DNA from: JAEYFP01 sp047602645
GTDB lineage: Bacteria > Bacillota > Clostridia > Lachnospirales > Lachnospiraceae
Direction of reading: 5' to 3'
Assembly (NCBI GenBank): GCA_047602645.1
Contig: JASGGU010000077.1
Coordinates: 1 to 18,686, forward strand
Length of the DNA: 18,686 nt
Position 1 is the stretch's first letter. Every line of letters begins with the position of its first letter. Shown one piece after another: positions 1 to 6,203 of this stretch. A program made the translations under genes and the position numbers. The notes below the pieces were generated by a model. It was not told where the DNA came from. It ran no database searches and saw only the letters and a list, made by a program, of their open reading frames with translations.

Positions 1-538
1 CGATGTCATTCTGATGGATGTGGAAATGGAAACCCGCACAGCCGGGCTGGATGCGGCGAAACAAATTTTAGAGAAGCTGCCTGACACAAAGATTATCATA
101 TTGACTGTCTATGAGGATGATGAAACGGTATTTACCGCCTTTCAGCTCGGAGTCACGGACTATTTCCTGAAAAACTCCGCTCCCAGTGAAATCATTACCT
201 GTGTAAAGGATGCGTACCACGGCATCTCACCGATCCGCCCGGCCATCGCCCAAAAAATCCGGAGGGAATTTCAGCGTGTCAAAAACAGCGAGGACAGTTT
301 TTTTTACTGCCTGCAGCTTGTCACGCAAATGACGCAGACGGAGCTTGACGTGCTCGACCTGATGAGTCAGGGCTATACGCGCTCGCAAATCTGCAAAATC
401 CGCTGTGTTGAGCTTTCGACTGTCAAGACTCAGATTCACAGCATTTTAAAAAAATTCAACAAGGATTCTATGAGTGAAGTCATAGCTCTCATCAACGAGC
501 TGCAGATTTTTTCCTATTTAAGAAAGGGGCAGATTTAA
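1..538 (+). CDS. Response regulator, LuxR/NarL type (5' end missing)
   Basis: Two-component response regulator, cut by the left edge. The open frame runs in from base 2, reading DVILMDVEM, the beta-3 strand of a receiver domain; the Asp in LMDVEM (bases 17-19) is the expected phosphoacceptor. The next stretch carries the conserved Thr/Ser (ILTVYED) and Lys (YFLKNSAP) of the switch region. The C-terminal part (TELDVLDLMSQGYTRSQI, then LSTVKTQIHSILKKF) is a LuxR-type helix-turn-helix. The first in-frame ATG at 14 lies inside the receiver domain and is not the true start; about 50 residues are missing. It should control transcription when phosphorylated by a sensor kinase, which is not in the window. 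The linker between receiver and HTH is rather long. Target genes cannot be inferred. It converges on thymidine kinase. Confidence 0.88.
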   Translation, partial: DVILMDVEMETRTAGLDAAKQILEKLPDTKIIILTVYEDDETVFTAFQLGVTDYFLKNSAPSEIITCVKDAYHGISPIRPAIAQKIRREFQRVKNSEDSFFYCLQLVTQMTQTELDVLDLMSQGYTRSQICKIRCVELSTVKTQIHSILKKFNKDSMSEVIALINELQIFSYLRKGQI

Positions 539-549
539 ACCGCCCCTTT
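523..549. terminator. Bidirectional rho-independent terminator between response regulator and tdk
   Basis: An 8-bp perfect stem, AAAGGGGC (523-530) and GCCCCTTT (542-549), has an 11-base loop that contains the stop codon of the response regulator. T-rich sequence follows on the plus strand, and CTTTCTTAAAT follows on the minus strand. It fits a shared terminator for the two convergent genes. Confidence 0.75.
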
Positions 550-569
550 GCTTATTTCTGCATTCTTTC

Positions 570-1142
570 TTATGTCTGCGGGCCTAAGTTTTCCTCTTTA
601 TAATGCTTACGGCACAGCGCCACATATTTATCACTTGCGCCAAGGCAAATCTGTTCTCCGCTTTTGACACCCTGCCCCTTTTCGTTAAAACGCAGGTTAC
701 AGTTCGCTCCCTGACCGCACCAGCAAACAGTCTTTAGCTCTTCAATAACATCCGCCCATGCCAATAGCCAAATGGAGCCTTCAAACGGTTCCCTTCGAAA
801 GTCCGTCCTAAGGCCATAGCAAATAACCGGAATATGAAGCTCATCCACAATATGAAGAAACAGCTCGATATCCGACTTTTTGCAAAACTGCGCTTCATCT
901 ACAATCACACAGTCATACGTTCTTATTTCCTCATCGCTCATTTTCACAAGATCCTCGACGTATCCACACTCCTTTTCAAGACCCATCCGGCTTCTGATTA
1001 CTCTGTCTCCGTCTCTTAAGTCCACACCCGGCTTTAATAAAAGTGCCCGCTTTCCCCGCTCCGCATAGTTATATTCCACCATCAGTGCATTCGCAGTTTT
1101 GGAGCTCCCCATTGCACCGTGTCTAAAATACAATTTCGCCAT
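570..1142 (-). CDS. tdk: Thymidine kinase (type II)
   Basis: Phosphorylates thymidine with ATP to dTMP in the pyrimidine salvage pathway; cytosolic. 190 residues, the usual length for the type II (TK1-like) family. Seen in the sequence: P-loop HGAMGSSKT at residues 8-16, the VDEAQF motif at 81-86 with the likely catalytic Glu83, the lasso region YGLRTDFRREPF near 109-120, and a zinc-binding set formed by Cys140, Cys142, Cys177 and His180 (ending CRKHY). The start is ATG at 1142, with AAGGCGG about 8-12 bases upstream. A sigma-A-like promoter lies just upstream. It is monocistronic, flanked by a shared terminator on the left and by the hairpin-rich spacer on the right. The identification is secure. 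Confidence 0.95.
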   Translation of the reverse strand: MAKLYFRHGAMGSSKTANALMVEYNYAERGKRALLLKPGVDLRDGDRVIRSRMGLEKECGYVEDLVKMSDEEIRTYDCVIVDEAQFCKKSDIELFLHIVDELHIPVICYGLRTDFRREPFEGSIWLLAWADVIEELKTVCWCGQGANCNLRFNEKGQGVKSGEQICLGASDKYVALCRKHYKEENLGPQT

Positions 1143-1175
1143 TGTTTATGTCCGCCTTATTTTTTTACTGAGGAC

Positions 1176-1205
1176 ATTATACATGAGCCTTCACCTCATA
1201 GACAA
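1176..1205 (-). promoter_or_regulatory. Candidate promoter of tdk
   Basis: On the minus strand a perfect TATAAT (-10, plus coordinates 1176-1181) is preceded after 18 bases by TTGTCT (1200-1205; 4 of 6 to TTGACA). It ends about 34 bases before the tdk ATG. Prediction from consensus only. Confidence 0.45.
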
Positions 1206-1231
1206 ATGCGCTCTTCTCTTCGTTCCGGCGC

Positions 1232-1257
1232 GATATAATGTCGTGAGACATTATATC
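1232..1257. repeat. Perfect inverted repeat upstream of tdk promoter
   Basis: Arms GATATAATGTC and GACATTATATC (11 bp, perfect) are separated by GTGA. The GACATTATA core recurs at 1173-1181, overlapping the predicted tdk -10 box. It could be an operator for a dimeric regulator or an RNA hairpin; no T tract supports a terminator on the minus strand. Confidence 0.55.
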
Positions 1258-1413
1258 ATTAATCTCCTTTTCTTACAACGAACAAAAGTGTGCTTTGTTC
1301 ACTTTCACGATCATATATTCCGGCGGCACAGCTTTTGTTCCGCGCACAGCTGCGCATCCTGCACGGAGTGCTTTTATTTGATAGGAAAATCCGTAGGAAT
1401 TTCCTATTAAATG

Positions 1414-1454
1414 AATAAGCATGCCGGAATTTGAACATTCCTGACATGCTTATT
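1414..1454 (-). terminator. Terminator of the motAB operon
   Basis: A 10-bp perfect stem, AATAAGCATG (1414-1423) with CATGCTTATT (1445-1454), encloses an inner GGAAT/ATTCC stem. It overlaps the motB stop codon (1453-1455). On the minus strand it is followed by CATTTAATAGG, which is only moderately T-rich, so termination may be weak. Confidence 0.6.
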
Positions 1455-2640
1455 ATTGTGTTCCGTCACTCTTGAGTTCAATGATAAAATCGACACGTCG
1501 GTTTCTGGCGCGGCCTTCGGATGAGTCGTTATCGGAAATCGGATGATATTCCCCGTACCCAACCGCAGAAAACAGCTCTTCACTGAGTGTCGAATTCTTC
1601 AGCAGCCATTTTACCACATTCACTGCACGGAAGGTAGACAGCTCCCAGTTACTTTCAAATTCGAGGGAATTGATTGGAATGTTATCCGTATGCCCCTCGA
1701 CACGAACCATTGATATCGAGTCTTTATTCGCGGTCAGGATATCACCCACCTTGCGTAAGGTCGACTCCGCATTTGGACTGACCTTTGCTTTACCAAGATC
1801 AAACAAAATCGAACCATTGATACGCAGCAGAACCTCATTATTTCCCTGTCTGGAAACGCTGATCTGGTCTTCATATTCGGAGGCGCCTACATATAAATCA
1901 GTCGAATCCAGGAAATCTTCCACATTTTCATTTGCACCCTGATCGTCATTTGCACCTTGGGCATTTGCGTTTTGATTACCATTCTTTCCCTGATTTGCGT
2001 TTTGATTGCCCTTGGCACCTTGAGCATTCGCATTTTGATTTCCATTTATGCCCTGATTTGCATTTTGACTGCCGTTTGCACCCTGGGCATTCGCATTTTG
2101 ATTGCCGTTGATGCCCTGATTCGCATTTTGACTGCCATCTGCACCTTGGGCATTCGCATTTTGATTGCCGTTAACGCCTTGATTCGCATCTGCTCCCTGC
2201 GCATTTGCGTTTTGATCTGCGTTCTCTCCTTGACTTGCAGCTGCATTTTGATTTGCATCTGCTCCCTGCGCAGTATCGGCATTCTGACTGGCATCCGCAC
2301 TCTGGGCACTGTTTGCCTGCTGTTCATCACCAGACTGCCCTTGTGCCTGCCCATCACCGCTGATTACACTGCTTTGCTCCGCAAAAAGACTATCCTGACC
2401 ATCCAACACACCATCATTTCCAGCCAAAGGACTGCTCCCCTGCCCTTCCATGACAACAATGGAATCATTGGCGGCTGACTTAGCAGCATTAGAATAGGCC
2501 TGCTCCATCATGGCGAACGCAAACAAAACTACAAAGATAGCAAGTAAGTCTGTAACCAAATCGCTGTAACTGTCTTGCCAATTGGCTCCTTCTTCGTCAT
2601 CTTCATTGTCTTCATTACTAAATTTTCCGCCTTTTTTCAT
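1453..2640 (-). CDS. motB: MotB-like stator protein with OmpA-type peptidoglycan-binding domain and long repeat linker
   Basis: Stator subunit that couples ion flow to flagellar rotation and anchors to peptidoglycan. 395 residues. An acidic N-terminus is followed by one transmembrane helix (about 28-44); Asp27 in YSD is where the proton-carrying Asp of MotB sits. Residues about 270-390 form an OmpA/MotB C-terminal domain (ILFDLGKAKVSP, VEGHTDNIPI, NWELSTFRAVNVV, GYGEYHPI, ARNRRVDFII). Between them lies an unusual linker of about 155 residues, made almost only of Asn, Gln, Ala, Gly, Asp and Ser, with three 21-residue repeats (158-220) and a partial fourth. Ordinary MotB has only a short plug and linker here. 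The ATG overlaps the motA stop (ATGA) and has a strong AAAGGAGG upstream. No other flagellar genes are in the window, so another MotAB-type role is possible. Confidence 0.88.
   Translation of the reverse strand: MKKGGKFSNEDNEDDEEGANWQDSYSDLVTDLLAIFVVLFAFAMMEQAYSNAAKSAANDSIVVMEGQGSSPLAGNDGVLDGQDSLFAEQSSVISGDGQAQGQSGDEQQANSAQSADASQNADTAQGADANQNAAASQGENADQNANAQGADANQGVNGNQNANAQGADGSQNANQGINGNQNANAQGANGSQNANQGINGNQNANAQGAKGNQNANQGKNGNQNANAQGANDDQGANENVEDFLDSTDLYVGASEYEDQISVSRQGNNEVLLRINGSILFDLGKAKVSPNAESTLRKVGDILTANKDSISMVRVEGHTDNIPINSLEFESNWELSTFRAVNVVKWLLKNSTLSEELFSAVGYGEYHPISDNDSSEGRARNRRVDFIIELKSDGTQ
1951..2169 (-). repeat. 63-bp in-frame tandem repeats in motB
   Basis: Three 63-bp units (1981-2169) plus a partial fourth encode GNQNANAQGA-x-G-S/N-QNANQG-x-N. 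The unit length is a multiple of three, so gain or loss of copies would change linker length without a frameshift. The antisense reading gives spurious long hydrophobic frames. Confidence 0.85.
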
Positions 2641-3473
2641 ATGCTGTTAACCACCTCCTTTGAGTTTATGGGGCGGCCATCCCGTTCCCTCTCCGGTTCA
2701 GGCGGATTAATGTGCGCATAAGCGTACAATTCACCCTTCAACAAAGTCGGATTCTTACCCTGCTGAATCGACGCAACGCCTTCTATAATCAATTCTCTTC
2801 TCAAAGTTTCCTCGCCGTCCATAAAGCGTAAACGCTTTGCTACCGGGGAAAAAACTACATAAGCGATAAATGCACCATAGAAAGAAGATACAAGCTCCAA
2901 TGCCATCATGGGCCCCAGTGTGGTAGGATCATCCAAACTGTTCAACATAGGAATTAAGCCAACATAGGTACCCATCAGTCCCAATGCCGGTGCGGTAGAC
3001 GCGATCATATCAACCATGGCGGCCCCCTTCTGATGACGCTGCCGCATGAAATAAGTTTCTCCCTCCAGAAAATCCCGCAGCTCATCCTGATCAATACCGT
3101 CGACAATCAGTTCAATACCTCTCCTTAAGAATTCATCATCGGTAAACTCATTAACCTGATCCTCAAGTGCAAGCAAGCCCTCCTTTCTTGCAATTTCCGA
3201 AAGCTTCACGAGCACCTTGATATCCTCTTCCAGATTATAGCCTTCACTGTAAAGCGCCTTTTTTATAACAGGGCCAAGAGTTTTTAATCGTTTTAAGTTA
3301 AATGCCGTCAGCATAACGGCACTCGTTCCGCCGATTGTGATGAGGAAAGACGGGAGATTCCAGAATGACTTGGGTTGCCCTGTCGTAATTACCGAAGTGA
3401 CAACGAATGTGATTCCGAAAACGAGTCCAAAAAAGTTTGAAGCCAATGATGATTTTGATTTATTTTTAGCCAT
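2637..3473 (-). CDS. motA: MotA-like flagellar stator protein
   Basis: Partner of MotB in the ion-driven stator. 278 residues from ATG at 3473. An in-frame TTG directly before it (3476) is possible, but AGGGGG lies six bases before the ATG, which favours ATG. Four hydrophobic segments (about residues 11-32, 40-57, 152-178, 192-211) surround a long cytoplasmic loop, as in MotA. The two conserved prolines are present: Pro162 in STAPALGLMGTYVG and Pro210 in VFSPVAKRL, about as far apart as in E. coli MotA. The C-terminal signature EGVASIQQGKNPTLLK is typical of the family. The stop overlaps the motB start by four bases, so the two are translationally coupled. Relatives such as ExbB/TolQ lack this C-terminal signature, so MotA is the better call. 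Confidence 0.92.
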   Translation of the reverse strand: MAKNKSKSSLASNFFGLVFGITFVVTSVITTGQPKSFWNLPSFLITIGGTSAVMLTAFNLKRLKTLGPVIKKALYSEGYNLEEDIKVLVKLSEIARKEGLLALEDQVNEFTDDEFLRRGIELIVDGIDQDELRDFLEGETYFMRQRHQKGAAMVDMIASTAPALGLMGTYVGLIPMLNSLDDPTTLGPMMALELVSSFYGAFIAYVVFSPVAKRLRFMDGEETLRRELIIEGVASIQQGKNPTLLKGELYAYAHINPPEPERERDGRPINSKEVVNSI

Positions 3474-3476
3474 CAA

Positions 3477-3744
3477 GTTCCCCCTATTTGCTGCCTATCG
3501 CGCATTTATTTTCCCAAATTTTGTATTCTTCATTACATTTTGACTCAAAGATACATATTAACATTATCGTTTTACTATTAACTATTCAAGTTAATTCCAA
3601 TAATCTTAACATGCTTTTTATGCGCTTTTCTCTTTTGTTTTTCCATAAACCCCTAAAAATCGCGTGTTTTTCCATCTCCCATGTGACAAAACATTGTTTA
3701 TATTTTTTTCGAAATCTTAACATAGATAATTAAATTCCTTATAT
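3477..3744. other. AT-rich gene-free spacer upstream of motA
   Basis: About 270 bases, strongly AT-rich, with no credible coding frame. It should hold the motAB promoter. Two weak options exist on the minus strand: TTGAGT-17-TACAAA (sigma-A-like), and a CGATAG core at 3495-3500 resembling the -10 element of the flagellar sigma factor but badly spaced from any -35. Neither is convincing. Confidence 0.4.
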
Positions 3745-3751
3745 AAAGAAA

Positions 3752-3799
3752 AAAAGCCCTCGCAAAACGATGACGACGCATCATTTCACAATGGCTTTT
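3752..3799 (-). terminator. Terminator of the kup/DUF1538/P-II operon
   Basis: On the minus strand AAAAGCC pairs with GGCTTTT, with an inner ATGATG/CGTCAT stem, and a TTTTTTTCTTT tract follows. It lies about 46 bases after the stop of the last P-II-like gene. The outer arms are at 3752-3758 and 3793-3799. Confidence 0.75.
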
Positions 3800-3844
3800 C
3801 TCTTTTTGCAATTTTATAAATACTAAACACCCGTACCGGACCTG

Positions 3845-4189
3845 CTACTCCGGCTGTTTCTTTGGTTTTATGGGCTTGCTTGTCATAACAAACCGTTCGA
3901 CAGGCATTGTAAAACAGATGCTGTGAGAGGGACTGTTCAATCCGGCATTTTCCCGAATGGCATGGATAATCCGTACACTCACATCCTCATCCACAACGCT
4001 TAGAATAATTTCCTTTTCCGTGTCAATCGTAATGCCGAAAATCGACTGCGGCACGGCACCGACTCCGCGCGCATTCATAATCGTTGCACCGCCCGCACCT
4101 TCCTTGCGCATAATTTCCGCAACTTCCTCCGCAAAACCGATATTGACAATCACATATAATGCTTTTTTATTGTATGTCTCATCCACCAT
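3845..4189 (-). CDS. P-II-like signalling protein (second copy)
   Basis: Small P-II (GlnB-like) fold protein, 114 residues, close to the usual 112. Seen: beta-strand KALYVIVNIGF, helix AEEVAEIMRKEG, then GGATIMNARGVGAVP at the place where P-II has its strand leading to the T-loop, strand KEIILSVV, helix SVRIIHAIREN, and the end strand SICFTMPVERF. P-II proteins are trimers that bind ATP/ADP at subunit clefts and contact a membrane or enzyme partner through the T-loop. The canonical T-loop Tyr region is not recognisable. The ATG has GGAGG six bases upstream and follows the first P-II-like gene by 14 bases. With a membrane transporter-like gene in the operon, I infer that it regulates that protein. 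The C-terminus carries a short basic and proline-rich tail (KPIKPKKQPE). Confidence 0.8.
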   Translation of the reverse strand: MVDETYNKKALYVIVNIGFAEEVAEIMRKEGAGGATIMNARGVGAVPQSIFGITIDTEKEIILSVVDEDVSVRIIHAIRENAGLNSPSHSICFTMPVERFVMTSKPIKPKKQPE

Positions 4190-4203
4190 AAGTTCCTCCG
4201 CAA

Positions 4204-4518
4204 TTAAAATGAAATTTGAATCGGGATTGTAAAGGCAATTCCCGTATTCGGTTTATCAAAATGAAATCGATGAATCAGCATATCTAATACAACATCGGTC
4301 TTTTTGCAAGCTATAACACAAGTGATTACCACCTTGTTCTCCTCTGCCACAAGCCCGAACATGTCGCTCAGATAATCGGAAGAGACCGCGCCTTTCCCGT
4401 ACATGACGGTAATCAGCTTTCCGCCCTCCTCAGCCAGCGCTTCAGTAAGCGCATTCTTTAGTTTCCTTCCGGCTATGATCGTTAAAAACACCAGACAAGG
4501 GGAATCTTCATGTATCAC
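4204..4518 (-). CDS. P-II-like signalling protein (first copy)
   Basis: Second P-II-like member. An ATG at 4548 (114 residues) lacks a ribosome binding site, whereas an in-frame GTG at 4516-4518 has GGAGG nine bases upstream and starts right before the first strand (CLVFLTIIAG), so I prefer GTG (104 residues). The pattern is again strand, helix (RKLKNALTEALAEEGG), strand (KLITVMYGKGAV), a T-loop-like segment SSDYLSDMFGLVAEEN with one Tyr, strand (KVVITCVIAC), helix and final strand (GIAFTIPI). It differs clearly from its neighbour, so the two may form a heteromer or answer to different ligands. If the ATG is used, it starts three bases after the DUF1538 stop. Its role as a regulator of the upstream membrane protein is inferred from context. 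Confidence 0.78.
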   Translation of the reverse strand: MIHEDSPCLVFLTIIAGRKLKNALTEALAEEGGKLITVMYGKGAVSSDYLSDMFGLVAEENKVVITCVIACKKTDVVLDMLIHRFHFDKPNTGIAFTIPIQISF

Positions 4519-4551
4519 TGTTTCTATCCTCCATGGATAAAATCTCATATT

Positions 4552-6144
4552 TTATAGTTCTGTCTGCATGCTGTCCTCCTCATCGTCAGCAGCATGCTGG
4601 ACAATTGACTCTAATTCCATAATTTCCGCAAGCTCGTTCTCTTCCATGAGTTTATGCGCTTTTCTCAACCGTATGTCATAAATAATGCCAAGTGCCTGCA
4701 CTGTAATCAGCGGCGTAACGGAGATGAATGCAATAATTCCAAAACCGTTTGTCAAAATGGACTGGGCACCCGGTCCTTCCAAATCTGCCACCGCCTGCGC
4801 AGCGCCAAGTGTCAGGGGTGTTAAAAACGCCGAAGTCAGCGCGCCGCCAGACACACCGCCGGAATCAAACGCCAAGCCGACAAAAAGTGTCGACGTAAAT
4901 TTCATCATAATCAATGCCAGCGCATATAGCGGTACCAAAAACCAAAGAATATTGATCTGTGTCAAAATTTTAACCATCGAGATCAGAGCCGCAAAACCGA
5001 TCCCGATTGCAAGTGTCGCCCGGATCGCATTTTTCTTAATGTGACCGTTCGTAATTTCTTCAAGCTGTTCACCCAGAACGGTAACTGCCGGCTCAGACAG
5101 TGTAATTGCCACCCCGAGTACAAACCCAACAATCAGCAGCAGCCATTTAAACCACGGCGGACGCGAAGGATCCAAAAATACTTCACCGATATATTTGCCG
5201 GCAAATGCAAATCCGAAGTCAATCCCCGAAAGAAAAATCAGCAGGCCGACATAGGTAGAAATCGAACCAAGCAATATTTGAATCAGTTCCTTTTTCGGAA
5301 GCTTAATTAACAGAAACTGAAAGGGCAGATAAACAATAACAATCGGAAACAATGCAAGCGCAACCCCCGACAGATTTGCCGTAACGATTTCCTTCAGGCT
5401 CTCAGCCGCACCCGGATCATATACATCCGCCGGCGGAAGCACTCCACCGTTTACGGCATTGACAATGATTCCGTAGATAAATAGTGCTAAAATAGGACCC
5501 ACCGATGCAAGTCCTATAATCCCAAACGTATCCTCATTGGCCTTGTGCTTTGACATCGTACCGGATACGCCCAAACCAAGCGCCAAAATGAACGGTACCG
5601 AAATATCACCTGTCGTCGCACCACTCCCGTCAAAGGCCAGTGCAATAAACTCCTCCGGAACAAAAACAGCAACAACAAAAATCACAGTATAAAGTATTGC
5701 AAATACAACCTTGATATTTAAGTCTCTCATGATACGAAACAACGCAAAACCAACCATTACTCCGATTCCCGCACCCATGATCCAAATAAACACTGTTTCA
5801 TCGATCATATGCATAATCATATGTGTCTGGCGGGCCAAAACCGCCAAAGCCGGTTCGGCGACGGTAGCGAGAAGACCGAAGACAAACCCAAAGAAAACAA
5901 TAAATACTGCTTTTTTTAATTTGACAAGTGAACTGCCTACCAATTTACCAATCGGCAAAATGCTGATAGTTAATCCATCCAAAAACAACGACTGCCCCAA
6001 TACCACACTCGCATAACCAACAATTAGTTTGATATAATCGCCCTTGTTTTCCATTGGAGCCACGAAAACGCAGACAATAATGATGACTGCCGCAAGCGGC
6101 AGGGATGATAGAAAAACCTCTTTTAGTGTATTTGAAAATCTCAT
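4552..6144 (-). CDS. DUF1538-type polytopic membrane protein
   Basis: 530 residues, about 12 or more hydrophobic segments, ending in an acidic cytoplasmic tail (ELAEIMELESIVQ...DDEEDS). I recognise it as a DUF1538-family protein; its function is not firmly known to me. It is an internal duplication: the motif EPA occurs at residue 97 (ATVAEPALAVLA) and again at 351 (TLSEPAVTVLG), and AFDGSGATTG near 170 matches AFDSGGVSGG near 425, an offset of about 254 in both cases. Membrane-embedded Glu and Asp in both halves suggest an ion or small-solute transporter (inference). It sits between the K+ transporter gene kup and two P-II-like genes. The ATG has no ribosome binding site, and an in-frame stop lies four codons upstream; a promoter-like sequence ends six bases before it. 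Confidence 0.8.
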   Translation of the reverse strand: MRFSNTLKEVFLSSLPLAAVIIIVCVFVAPMENKGDYIKLIVGYASVVLGQSLFLDGLTISILPIGKLVGSSLVKLKKAVFIVFFGFVFGLLATVAEPALAVLARQTHMIMHMIDETVFIWIMGAGIGVMVGFALFRIMRDLNIKVVFAILYTVIFVVAVFVPEEFIALAFDGSGATTGDISVPFILALGLGVSGTMSKHKANEDTFGIIGLASVGPILALFIYGIIVNAVNGGVLPPADVYDPGAAESLKEIVTANLSGVALALFPIVIVYLPFQFLLIKLPKKELIQILLGSISTYVGLLIFLSGIDFGFAFAGKYIGEVFLDPSRPPWFKWLLLIVGFVLGVAITLSEPAVTVLGEQLEEITNGHIKKNAIRATLAIGIGFAALISMVKILTQINILWFLVPLYALALIMMKFTSTLFVGLAFDSGGVSGGALTSAFLTPLTLGAAQAVADLEGPGAQSILTNGFGIIAFISVTPLITVQALGIIYDIRLRKAHKLMEENELAEIMELESIVQHAADDEEDSMQTEL

Positions 6145-6150
6145 AATTAC

Positions 6151-6179
6151 ATTATATCAGCAAAAACCCAAAGATGCAA
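6151..6179 (-). promoter_or_regulatory. Candidate promoter directly before the DUF1538 gene
   Basis: On the minus strand TTGCAT (plus 6174-6179), a 17-base spacer and a perfect TATAAT (6151-6156) end six bases before the ATG at 6144. If active, transcription would begin at about the start codon and give a leaderless mRNA. It is internal to the operon, behind kup. Confidence 0.4.
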
Positions 6180-6203
6180 ACTTTTCAATTTTCTTATACA
6201 AAA

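Larger units (their letters stand above)
1143..1452. other. Gene-free spacer between tdk and motB, dense in inverted repeats
   Basis: I see no credible gene here. The spacer holds at least five inverted repeats: GATATAATGTC / GACATTATATC (1232-1257); GAACAAAAG / CTTTTGTTC (1280-1288 with 1332-1340, extended on the inner side by TGTGC with a one-base bulge); GCGCA / TGCGC (1342-1355); ATAGGAAA / TTTCCTAT (1381-1407); and the motB terminator (1414-1454). A 62-codon frame across it is best read as chance, because it runs through these hairpins. It may be a degenerate repeat element, or leader and operator sequence for tdk. Confidence 0.5.

Noticed and set aside
1259..1447. 62-codon minus-strand frame in the tdk-motB spacer
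   Set aside because: It runs through the motB terminator and several hairpins, has no ribosome binding site and shows no family features.
1951..2169. Regular repeats that might suggest a CRISPR array
   Set aside because: The units are head-to-tail with no unique spacers and are in frame within motB.
1957..2478. Long plus-strand frame (173 codons) rich in Leu, Ile and Cys
   Set aside because: It is the antisense reading of the motB tandem repeats; its periodic hydrophobic sequence is an artefact.
3495..3500. CGATAG as -10 core of a flagellar sigma factor promoter for motAB
   Set aside because: The best -35-like sequence is about two bases out of register, and the transcript leader would be very short; too weak to list as a promoter.
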